DNA from: Mixta tenebrionis | Lineage (GTDB): Bacteria > Pseudomonadota > Gammaproteobacteria > Enterobacterales > Enterobacteriaceae | Direction: 5' to 3' | DNA length: 64,000 nucleotides | Assembly (NCBI RefSeq): GCF_006517625.1 | Contig: NZ_VHQI01000002.1 | Coordinates: 323,778-387,777 of the forward strand | Part shown: positions 1 through 6,648 of the stretch, one piece after another | Numbering within the stretch: position 1 is the first letter of the stretch | Layout of the letters: each line of letters starts with the position of its first letter | The notes under the pieces: generated by a model | The model's input: the letters and a program-made list of their open reading frames with translations, nothing else | What the model was told of the DNA's origin: nothing | Database searches by the model: none | Position numbers and translations under genes: made by a program

Positions 1-2
1 AT

Positions 3-203
3 GGCGATCCGGCCAACTCTTCACAGGAAAGCAAAGCGCGTAAGCCGCTGGCTTCGGCGGAAGTGATGGTCACGGAAATCGAGGATAATCCTGGCTACTA
101 CGCTGCGAAATTCTTCCTGCGCCCGCATTATCAGCTGGAAGGGCTAACCGTTTCGCTGCGCCTGGTTTCTAAACTGCCTTCACTAAAAACCAACGATGCG
201 TAA
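3..203 (+). CDS. tssC: TssC (VipB) sheath subunit, C-terminal end only
   Basis: Only the last 66 codons are inside the window; the gene begins upstream. The visible end contains the run NPGYYAAKFFLRPHYQLEG followed by LTVSLRLVSKLPS. This is the characteristic C-terminus of the large T6SS contractile sheath protein (TssC/VipB/EvpB family). In the family, TssC pairs with TssB to build the sheath around the Hcp tube, and ClpV later disassembles it. The presence of clpV, hcp and baseplate genes downstream supports the call. A GC-rich hairpin follows the stop by 7 bases, so the upstream operon probably ends here. An EvpB-like paralogue of the same family cannot be excluded from this fragment alone. 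Confidence 0.9.
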   Translation, partial: GDPANSSQESKARKPLASAEVMVTEIEDNPGYYAAKFFLRPHYQLEGLTVSLRLVSKLPSLKTNDA

Positions 204-210
204 CTAAAAG

Positions 211-230
211 GCCGGGCGGCAACGCCCGGC
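211..230 (+). terminator. Hairpin after tssC
   Basis: A perfect 8-bp inverted repeat (GCCGGGCG/CGCCCGGC) encloses a GCAA tetraloop just after the tssC stop. There is no strong T-run after it (GCTAAAATTTG), so it may be a weak terminator or an mRNA 3'-end stabiliser. Confidence 0.55.
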
Positions 231-354
231 GCTAAAATTTGTGATTTGCAGGTTTTCATATAAACCTGAAAATAACGTCACCAGACTGTTTTCTGTAATC
301 CGGCTTTTTATCAGTCGGTTAATGAATAATACCCTATTAAATTAGATAAATAAC

Positions 355-750
355 ATGAAGAAAATATTAACCATGCTATTTAGCTCTCTTTTATTGGTTT
401 CTTTAAGCGCTTTCAGTGCTAATCAATGCCAGACCGGGGGAAACAATGCTGACGTAAGCTGCAAAATTCAGGCGGCAAAGGTTGCTGAGACAGAGCTACA
501 TCAGGCCTATGAACAGGCAAGGGAAAGAATTACCGTTTCTTTGGAGGTAGATAAAGATTTGCTGGCAGAACATTTGTTATTACTTCACGATTCTCAAACA
601 GCATGGTTAAAGTATCGGGATAGACAATGTAAAACAGAGGCATTTCTCGCGGATGTACAATCAGTTGCTTATAAGGAAATCAATAAGGGCTGCGTAGAGA
701 AATTAAATAAAGAGAGAATTTATCAGTTAAATAATATGCCTTATCAATAA
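355..750 (+). CDS. Secreted LprI/DUF1311-family protein (lysozyme-inhibitor-like)
   Basis: 131 residues with a clear Sec signal peptide (MKK, hydrophobic core, cleavage near AFSA-NQ). The mature part has the DUF1311/LprI layout: an early cysteine pair (NQCQ, VSCK), a helical middle (ELHQAYEQARERI), then a late HDSQTAWLKYRDRQC motif and a last cysteine near GC. Members of this family, such as mycobacterial LprI, can inhibit lysozyme; many enterobacterial members are uncharacterised. It has no lipobox, so the product is probably a soluble periplasmic protein. The gene is AT-rich compared with tssC and sits just upstream of hcp. A role as a periplasmic protectant against cell-wall hydrolases is inference. 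Confidence 0.7.
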   Translation: MKKILTMLFSSLLLVSLSAFSANQCQTGGNNADVSCKIQAAKVAETELHQAYEQARERITVSLEVDKDLLAEHLLLLHDSQTAWLKYRDRQCKTEAFLADVQSVAYKEINKGCVEKLNKERIYQLNNMPYQ

Positions 751-1431
751 TTGGATTGATATTTACCTGTTCCAATAGTTCATGTGCGAATTATAAAATA
801 ATCCATGTTGTTTTAATTTTTTATTTCTAAATTTATATGGAGAGCAATTATCTGAATTTTAATCGCTTTTGCCTGTATTGAACATGAAACAGAAGATAAT
901 GTAGAACTGATTTTTAAATTTATCTTCCTGCATGAAAATTTAACCATTAGGATAATTGTTACTATAAATAATAGTTACATTAACTATGTAAAGAATTCAT
1001 TGGGACCAAATTCACCATAGCTAAAAACAGAGTATATATCTAAAGAAAAATTAAAAATTGCATGTAATAAAATAATAATGACGATTATAAATACTGAGTC
1101 CATAAAATTTATTTTCATTGAGTTACTATAGTTACATGAGGCAAATAAAGTATATATTTTGACCTTATTTATTAAAGAGATTTCAGTTAAAAGTATAGTA
1201 TTGTTTTTTTATGTATTACCCTAAGCATATTTGAAAATGATCAATAATTATAAAATATAGATTCATTGCATGTTATACACACAAAACTAAATTATTTAAT
1301 TAAAGATTTTGCATGGGGTTTTATTTCTGTGCGGAAACCAGGCAAATGCGAATGTATTTTTAAAAATGCATTTTTAATTGCCATGTTTATATATTAACTA
1401 AATAAATACTTTGCAAAAGGAGTGAAGTTTT
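751..1431. other. 681-base AT-rich gene-free region upstream of hcp
   Basis: No convincing reading frame on either strand. The stretch is strongly AT-rich, as expected of horizontally acquired DNA bound by H-NS-type silencers (inference). A near-perfect 20-bp palindrome, ATGTATTTTTAAAAATGCAT, lies at 1352-1371, about 60 bases before the hcp start, in the place expected for a promoter or operator. No sigma-54 -24/-12 element (TGGC-N8-TTGC) was seen. Confidence 0.6.
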
Positions 1432-1914
1432 ATGGCTATTGATATGTTCATGAAAGTTGATGGCGTTAATGGTGAATCTCAAGATTCTAACCATAAAGGA
1501 TGGACAGATATCAATTCTTTTTCCTGGGGCGCTGCTCAGCCAGGTAATATGGCTGTCGGCGGCGGCGGCGGTGCAGGGAAAGTGAACTTTAAGGATTTAC
1601 AAGTTACTGCTCTAATTGATAAATCAACCACTGCAATTTTAAGGCATTGTTCTAGCGGAAAACATCTTACTAAAGTTGAAGTATCAGTATGTAAAGCTGG
1701 TGGTCAACAGGTAGAATACGCGCGTATTACACTTGAAGATGTATTGGTTACAAATATCGAGTATACCGGTGCAGATAACGGTGATACGGTCGGTGTTAAT
1801 TACACGTTCCAGGCTTCTCGTGTGAAACAGCAGTATTGGGAACAAACTGCCTCCGGTGGTAAAGGTGCTGAAAGCAGTGCAGGCTGGAATATTAAAGAGA
1901 ATAAAGAAATGTAA
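1432..1914 (+). CDS. hcp: Hcp, T6SS inner-tube protein
   Basis: 160 residues of the Hcp1/TssD family. It starts MAIDMFMKVDGVNGES, has the central FSWGAAQPG segment and a glycine run at residues 43-48, and ends with the strand pattern VGVNYTFQASRVKQQY typical of the tube-forming fold. Hexameric rings stack into the tube pushed out by the TssB/TssC sheath, and Hcp can chaperone small effectors in its lumen. The ribosome binding site AAAGGAG lies 6 bases before the ATG. A strong hairpin follows the stop, then a broken Tae4 effector gene, matching the common hcp-plus-small-effector arrangement. It is more AT-rich than the core tss genes further right. Confidence 0.93.
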   Translation: MAIDMFMKVDGVNGESQDSNHKGWTDINSFSWGAAQPGNMAVGGGGGAGKVNFKDLQVTALIDKSTTAILRHCSSGKHLTKVEVSVCKAGGQQVEYARITLEDVLVTNIEYTGADNGDTVGVNYTFQASRVKQQYWEQTASGGKGAESSAGWNIKENKEM

Positions 1915-1918
1915 TATT

Positions 1919-1945
1919 GTTGCCCGCTCTTATCGAGCGGGCAAC
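1919..1945 (+). terminator. Strong hairpin directly after hcp
   Basis: A perfect 11-bp inverted repeat (GTTGCCCGCTC/GAGCGGGCAAC) with a 5-base loop begins 4 bases after the hcp stop. No T-run follows, so it looks more like a partial terminator or 3'-end stabiliser. It could keep hcp mRNA in excess over the downstream effector gene (inference). Confidence 0.6.
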
Positions 1946-1984
1946 CTATTATGCTTATGCAGTAAATTATAAAGGAGTTCAGTA

Positions 1985-2385
1985 ATGAGTAGGCCAAACT
2001 TCTTACAGCATGGCAACGTTTTAGTGAAATCAATATAAACGTTGCTAAGGTAGGTGAAAAAATCGGTGGGAATGTAGGTGTTAATATCGATATCGGTGTA
2101 ACAGACCCTAAGCATAGTTTTACCAGCGCTTGTGCAATTAGAATGAGTTATGTTCTTAATTATACAGGAGCGAAGATTTCTGGAGGATCTTGGGCTACTG
2201 TTTCAGGGAAAGATAAAAACTGGTATATATATCGTGTAAAAGATTTACTAAAATATATGCACAGCATGTATGGAGAGCCTGATAAGGTGGTGAAAAATCC
2301 CAGGGTTGAAGATTTTAAGGGGATTAATGGAATAATGATTTTTTCAACAAATGATTGGAGTGATCTAAATAGCTGTGCGAAATAG
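1985..2385 (+). pseudogene. tae4: Broken Tae4 peptidoglycan amidase effector
   Basis: A good ribosome binding site (AAGGAG) precedes ATG 1985, which reads MSRPNF and then runs off frame to a stop at codon 18. One base is missing at about 2003-2005. In the +1 frame the protein continues AWQRFSEININVAKVGEKIGG, then SACAIRMSYVLNYTG with the catalytic cysteine, then VSGKDKNWYIYRVKDLL, to a stop at 2385. This is the Tae4 family (NlpC/P60-type D,L-endopeptidase delivered by T6SS). The C-terminal segment with the catalytic histidine (normally GHVTLW) is absent: the sequence jumps from DWSDL to NSCAK and stops. Two independent lesions argue for real decay rather than a sequencing error. Product inactive (inference). 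Confidence 0.85.
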
Positions 2386-2767
2386 TGCTCCACTTTCGGC
2401 TATCCCTTGTGAGACAAAAGCGCGGGACATTTTCTCTGCCATGCGGCGCTACATCAGGCTTGTCACGTTATGCTCTAAAGTGCTTGTTCGATGTTCATAA
2501 ATGACAGGTGTAGCGGTATTCGGCGCAGCTATTTAGAACTTGAAGAGTATATTTCAGATTACAGTTAGGTTGGCTTTTCTCAGTTACAGAAGATGTGTTA
2601 TTGGAAATTTTCGCTGCTTTGTCGTATCTTCGGTAACGCCAGCGATGTTGAACACAATGCTTCAAAAAAAGCGATGCGTTATTACCTGACAGGAAAGAGG
2701 ATAAAAAACGCATATTGACCTATATATTTTTTAAAGGAAAATAACATAGTAACGAGGATTTTCTATT
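2386..2767. other. Gene-free gap after tae4 with decayed coding fragments
   Basis: No intact gene is visible in 382 bases. Short open fragments occur in several frames. One near 2514-2559 reads RRSYLELEEYISDY, faintly like the YLE-x3-Y segment of Tai4 amidase immunity proteins; another at about 2550-2634 reads LGWLFSVTEDVLLEIFAAL in a different frame. A decayed tai4 immunity gene next to the decayed tae4 would make sense, but the match is too short to claim. Confidence 0.35.
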
Positions 2768-3211
2768 ATGGCAAAACATGTAATTACGCTTACCAGGATA
2801 TGGCAGACGGCTGAATCCACAATAAGCACTTATGAAGTGTCAGGTAGTAAAATAAAAGGTTATTTTTTAGAAAGACCCGGGCCGGATACGATGGAATCAG
2901 GGAAAAGGAAAAGAATACCGGAAGGTAGCTACTATATTAAATGGCATAATAGTAATATTCCTACAGTAAAGCCATATAATCCCGTGCCACAGGTTTTTAA
3001 TGCTACCGTTCCCCAATCCCGCTATATATTAATTCATAATGGGAACTATCCCCGCAATACGGATGGTTGCCTGCTGATTGGTTCCTCAAAGGGAATTGAT
3101 TTTGTTGGGGGCAGCGTTCAGAAACTAAAAGAGCTAAAAGAGTATATCCTCAAAGAGGGGATTGATAACTTCAGTATTAACATCAAATCCTGTTATTCAG
3201 ACTGTAAATAA
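2768..3211 (+). CDS. DUF5675-family protein, candidate T6SS effector
   Basis: 147 residues, no signal peptide and no membrane segment. It matches the DUF5675 pattern: an N-terminal LTRIWQTAESTISTYEV strand pair, RIPEGSYYIKW in the middle (residues 57-67), then ILIHNGNYPRNTDGCLLIG (about 96-114) with conserved His, Asn and Cys. The His-x-Gly...Gly-Cys arrangement recalls the active site of L,D-transpeptidase-like folds, but that link is inference. The ribosome binding site GAGGA precedes the ATG. It lies downstream of hcp and tae4 and is followed 11 bases later by an exported protein, the usual layout of a T6SS effector with a periplasmic immunity partner. DUF5675 proteins also occur in phages, so a phage-derived cell-wall role is an alternative. 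Confidence 0.65.
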   Translation: MAKHVITLTRIWQTAESTISTYEVSGSKIKGYFLERPGPDTMESGKRKRIPEGSYYIKWHNSNIPTVKPYNPVPQVFNATVPQSRYILIHNGNYPRNTDGCLLIGSSKGIDFVGGSVQKLKELKEYILKEGIDNFSINIKSCYSDCK

Positions 3212-3222
3212 GGGGGAGGAGT

Positions 3223-3885
3223 ATGTTTAGGAAGCTTGCTTTATATTTTTTTATATTATTAAGCAGTATGCCGACACTGGCACAAAAAAGTAGTTTTGAT
3301 GGGGTATTGCAGGCATATTGGCTCCCCGTATGGAATGAAGATGTAAATGAGCCACAACTTAAATACAGATTCTTTCAGTTGGAGAACGCTGGTGCTGATG
3401 TAAAAATAATCAACGTCGCTGACAATAAGCTGGTCATTAAGTTACTGGAACAGGATTACCCTGATTTCTTAACCAGTCAGCAAGGGCATGTGGAGTATCA
3501 CGGCGTTATTACGGTAAAAGATTTGAAGGAGCGCGAGGAGTGCGATATGCGCTTTTACGATGGTACAATGATGTCTTTTTCTAAGCGCAATAACAGTGCA
3601 AAGGATATCAGTATTGATAAGTTAGAGGAGCTGGCAGGCTGCCAGTCATACCCCTACCTAATTACATACACGTTAAAGCCTCGTGTTAAAGGAGTTTATC
3701 TTAAAAACGCCCCTAATAAGAACGCAAAAAAGACTGTATTGGTTCCCAGTAATAAATCGCTGGCCCAGATACAAAAAATCAATGCTGACTGGGTGCTGGT
3801 CGCAGTTTATGATGAGAGTAAAGTGCCGCCTTTGGGATACCCGAAAGGCTATATTGAGTTGGATAACCTGCAACCCGTTAACTAA
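3223..3885 (+). CDS. Exported protein with C-terminal SH3-like domain, candidate immunity protein
   Basis: 220 residues beginning with a Sec signal peptide (MFRKLALYFFILLSSMPTLAQ, cleavage after TLA). The middle (residues 25-140) matches nothing I recognise. Residues about 155-218 look like a bacterial SH3-like fold: GVYLKNAPNKNAKK, then LAQIQKINADWVLVAVYD, then GYPKGYIELDNLQP. Such domains often bind peptidoglycan or partner proteins. A very strong ribosome binding site (AGGGGGAGGAG) precedes the ATG, and the gene is tightly coupled to the DUF5675 gene upstream, so it is a good candidate for its immunity protein. The stop codon coincides with the TA target of an IS630 element; the pre-insertion sequence would also have stopped here (TAG). 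Confidence 0.6.
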   Translation: MFRKLALYFFILLSSMPTLAQKSSFDGVLQAYWLPVWNEDVNEPQLKYRFFQLENAGADVKIINVADNKLVIKLLEQDYPDFLTSQQGHVEYHGVITVKDLKEREECDMRFYDGTMMSFSKRNNSAKDISIDKLEELAGCQSYPYLITYTLKPRVKGVYLKNAPNKNAKKTVLVPSNKSLAQIQKINADWVLVAVYDESKVPPLGYPKGYIELDNLQPVN

Positions 3886-3975
3886 ATAACTTCGCAAAAT
3901 AGTAGATCATCGGAAGGGAACTCAGTCCGGATTGTGCGATCTGAAAAATCGTCAAACATCACAAATCACCAGCCG

Positions 3976-4007
3976 GACTGAGCGACTGAGCGACTGAGCG
4001 ACTGAGC
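3976..4007 (+). repeat. Four tandem copies of GACTGAGC
   Basis: Four perfect 8-bp repeats sit inside the IS630 element and run into the transposase ATG at 4009. The unit contains TGA, which closes the transposase frame just before the ATG. Copy number could vary by polymerase slippage. Confidence 0.9.
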
Positions 4008-4008
4008 G

Positions 4009-5046
4009 ATGCCGATCATAGCACCAACATCCCGTACCGAACGACGCCGGATGCAGAAAACTATCCATAAAACGCATGATAAAAACCATGCCCGCAGACT
4101 GACTGCTATGCTGATGTTACATCAGGGAATGACCGTCACTGATGTTGCTAAAATGCTCTGTGCCGCACGCTCATCCATCGGCAGATGGATAAACTGGTTT
4201 ACTTTATATGGCGTTGAAAGACTCAAAAGTCTCAGACCCGGACGTGCCGCACGATGGCCGGTCGGAGATATCCTGAACATTCTGCCTCTTCTGGTACGAC
4301 GTTCTCCGCAGGATTTTGGCTGGCTGCGCTCCCACTGGAGTACGGAACTGCTGACGCTCATCGTCAACCGGCTTTTTAACGTGACTCTGCATAGTTCCAC
4401 GTTACACCGATATCTGAAACAGGCGGGGATTGTCTGGCGCAGAGCCGCACCAACGCTGAAAATTAAAGACCCACACTATGAGGAAAAACGTCTTGCCCTC
4501 AGGCAGGCACTGCTCCGGGAACAGGCAGAACATCCTGTATTTTATAAGGATGAAGTCGATATCGACCTGAATCCAAAAGTTGGAGCGGACTGGATGTCCA
4601 GAGGACAACAAAAACGTATCGCCACGCCGGGGCAGAACCAAAAGCATTATCTGGCAGGTGCACTACATTCAGGCACAGGGAAACCCCCCTATGTGATTGG
4701 CAGCAGTAAAAGTTCTGATTTATTTATCAGTCTGTTAGAAACATTACGGCGTACATACCGACGAGCAAAAACCATCACGCTGATACTTGATAACTACATC
4801 ATTCATAAAAGCCGCAAAGTGGGACGCTGGCTGGAAAAGAACACGAAGTTCCGGTTGCTGTTCCTGCCAGTCTATCCACCATGGTTAAATCCGATAGAGC
4901 GGTTGTGGTTATCGTTACATGAAACCGTAACGCGAAATTATCAGTGCCGATATATGTGGCAGTTACTGGAACAGGTAAATCAGTTTATGAGAGTTGCCTC
5001 TCCGTTCCCCGGCAATCACTATGGTCTGGCTAAAGTAGAGCGGTAA
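4009..5046 (+). CDS. IS630-family transposase
   Basis: 345 residues, full length for the family. An N-terminal helix-turn-helix region (about residues 30-75, MTVTDVAKMLCAARSSIGRW) binds the terminal repeats. The DDE catalytic triad is visible as D181 (FYKDEVDID), D261 (TLILDNYIIHKS) and E297 (WLNPIERLW), which is the IS630 signature spacing. The ATG follows the tandem repeat directly, with no obvious Shine-Dalgarno sequence, so translation may be weak. An in-frame TGA just upstream rules out an earlier start. No frameshift or internal stop is present, so the enzyme should be functional. Confidence 0.92.
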   Translation: MPIIAPTSRTERRRMQKTIHKTHDKNHARRLTAMLMLHQGMTVTDVAKMLCAARSSIGRWINWFTLYGVERLKSLRPGRAARWPVGDILNILPLLVRRSPQDFGWLRSHWSTELLTLIVNRLFNVTLHSSTLHRYLKQAGIVWRRAAPTLKIKDPHYEEKRLALRQALLREQAEHPVFYKDEVDIDLNPKVGADWMSRGQQKRIATPGQNQKHYLAGALHSGTGKPPYVIGSSKSSDLFISLLETLRRTYRRAKTITLILDNYIIHKSRKVGRWLEKNTKFRLLFLPVYPPWLNPIERLWLSLHETVTRNYQCRYMWQLLEQVNQFMRVASPFPGNHYGLAKVER

Positions 5047-5165
5047 TATGCGAAGTTATTTAGATCGTATTACACGCATTTTGACCAGTCGCTCTAAAAT
5101 TCAGAGAAAATCAAAAAATACTTAACAGATTACTATGATTTGTTTTTTTACCAAAAAGACTATTT

Positions 5166-5981
5166 ATGCCGAGTAAGCTAAGTTGTTTTAATACTAAATG
5201 TTTAGTTTTAATGTCGTTTATTTATGCTGCCTCAATACAAGCAGCGGAAATATACATTGATAATTTTGTCGGTGAATGGCAGGTTCAAAGCGTACACATT
5301 GATACTCAACGTACAAGTCGATCATCTGTTTCAGCCGAAGATCCCATGCTGATTGGGCGAACGCTAACCTTTACGCATGAAAAAATCGCGGGTAAATACC
5401 TAAGCGATCCTGGCTGCGAGCGCCCGGTATTAATCCCGCAGCCTAAAACCTCGCTCAATAAACTGCTGGCTTTGACTACCGGCGATGAAGAACGAGCAAA
5501 TTTAGCAAAAGATTATTTATTAGAGGAGCAGGGAAACAGTAGTGTTATACCTTTTTTGATTAACTGCTCCAGCGGTATCGTTGATCCTTCAGGAGAAAAG
5601 ACAGGCAATTGGCTGGTAATGCTGGATAAACATACAATGCTTACCAACTGGGATGATAATTCATTGCTGAAATTACAAAAGCTATTGCCTGGTATACCCG
5701 TAGAGCCTTCTTTCAACTGCCAGGATGCAGAAAACATTACTGCAAAAACTATCTGTAAATCCTCTGGTTTAGCTGCCTGGGATCGTAGTGTTGCTGCTGC
5801 CTATGAGATAGTGGAATTCCAGATAAAAAATATCGGTGTTGACGTTACTGAATCATTATCAGCTCTTAACAAAGAACAGCGTGAGTGGCTTGCTGAGAAA
5901 AATCAATGCAAAAATGATCGACGCTGTATTGAAGAGAAGATGGTTGCTCGCGTCAGTAATTTAATGGCACAAGCTAATTAG
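5166..5981 (+). CDS. Exported two-part protein with LprI-like C-terminal domain
   Basis: 271 residues with an N-terminal signal peptide (hydrophobic LVLMSFIYAASIQA, cleavage near QAA). Residues 32-175 form an unassigned domain opening with NFVGEWQVQSVHID, which resembles lipocalin-like or META-like beta folds only loosely. Residues about 180-271 have the LprI/DUF1311 pattern: FNCQDAENITAKTIC, a helical stretch, EQREWLAEKNQCKNDRRC, and a final helix. It is probably periplasmic. It lies beyond the IS630 element and, with the LprI protein at 355, brackets the hcp cargo module. A protective role against peptidoglycan hydrolases is inference. The upstream AAAGA is a weak ribosome binding site. Confidence 0.6.
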   Translation: MPSKLSCFNTKCLVLMSFIYAASIQAAEIYIDNFVGEWQVQSVHIDTQRTSRSSVSAEDPMLIGRTLTFTHEKIAGKYLSDPGCERPVLIPQPKTSLNKLLALTTGDEERANLAKDYLLEEQGNSSVIPFLINCSSGIVDPSGEKTGNWLVMLDKHTMLTNWDDNSLLKLQKLLPGIPVEPSFNCQDAENITAKTICKSSGLAAWDRSVAAAYEIVEFQIKNIGVDVTESLSALNKEQREWLAEKNQCKNDRRCIEEKMVARVSNLMAQAN

Positions 5982-6129
5982 CAGGTGACGGATTTATATT
6001 TTTAGATTGAGCTACCTGTCAAGATTTTATGCCAGAAAGTGAAATTTAATTAAATAACTAAAAGCCATATAACGTCTGTAATTATCTGTATTTAGCTCCC
6101 GAAATAATTTGGAATCTCAGGGGATTAAG

Positions 6130-6417
6130 ATGAAAGGAGGTTATAGGATATTTTTGTTGCTTTTCTATGCCATTGGTCTGGTAGCGCTTTCTTTGTTATC
6201 TGTAGATAAATACACATGGATAAGCGAGATAGATTCTTTTATGGTTTATGGCTCAGTTATAGATAACTCCAAAAACAGCAATATTATTAATTACTTGCTG
6301 TTTTTAATGTTGATGTTATCCCAGATAATACTATTTATCTTTGATAAGAGCTGTAAATGGCGAGTTATTTATTTTTTGCTGGCTCTCTTAGTTATAATGG
6401 TTTATGCCTTATTTTAG
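6130..6417 (+). CDS. Small membrane protein of unknown function
   Basis: 95 residues. Three hydrophobic segments are visible: about residues 7-24 (IFLLLFYAIGLVALSLL), 54-72 (NYLLFLMLMLSQIILFIF) and 78-95 (WRVIYFLLALLVIMVYALF). I do not recognise a family. The ATG at 6130 is preferred because AGGGGA lies 6 bases upstream; a TTG at 6109 in the same frame has no such site. The gene is AT-rich like the rest of the cargo module, and a terminator-like hairpin follows. It could be an inner-membrane immunity protein left from an effector pair, but nothing in the sequence proves that. Confidence 0.55.
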   Translation: MKGGYRIFLLLFYAIGLVALSLLSVDKYTWISEIDSFMVYGSVIDNSKNSNIINYLLFLMLMLSQIILFIFDKSCKWRVIYFLLALLVIMVYALF

Positions 6418-6433
6418 CAGGAATGATTATAAG

Positions 6434-6489
6434 TAATCACCCATTAAAATGGGCAGTAAAAATGAATTCACCTGAGGGTGGTTATTTTT
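6434..6489 (+). terminator. Probable terminator closing the AT-rich cargo module
   Basis: TAATCACCC at 6434-6442 pairs with GGGTGGTTA at 6476-6484 (one G-U pair), followed by TTTTTG. The loop is long (33 bases), so it may be less efficient than a compact terminator. The rest of 6418-6648 shows no gene; base composition rises to GC-rich just before tagH. Confidence 0.5.
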
Positions 6490-6648
6490 GCAGATTATAA
6501 ATTAAAAAAATATATTTATAGTTGCCTGACTAATGACGCTCTATTTCTAACATCAACACCATGCTTTCCATAATGCTATTCAAACCCCGCTGGTTTTATT
6601 AAGACCCGCGCGGTTTGAACGCCAATATCTCAAACGCAGGAAACTGAT

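Larger units (their letters stand above)
3885..5060 (+). mobile_element. IS630-family insertion sequence, complete
   Basis: A 1176-bp element. Its ends are a 12-bp inverted repeat, AATAACTTCGCA, which continues with further matches inward. It is flanked on both sides by the dinucleotide TA (3883-3884 and 5061-5062), the target duplication typical of IS630/Tc1-mariner elements. It carries one intact transposase gene. Removing the element and one TA rejoins the upstream gene's AAC codon to TAGATCG, restoring a stop. The intact transposase and matching ends suggest a fairly recent insertion. Confidence 0.88.

Noticed and set aside
2160-2393. Minus-strand frame opposite the tae4 remnant
   Set aside because: The plus strand carries the recognisable Tae4 sequence; no support for the reverse frame.
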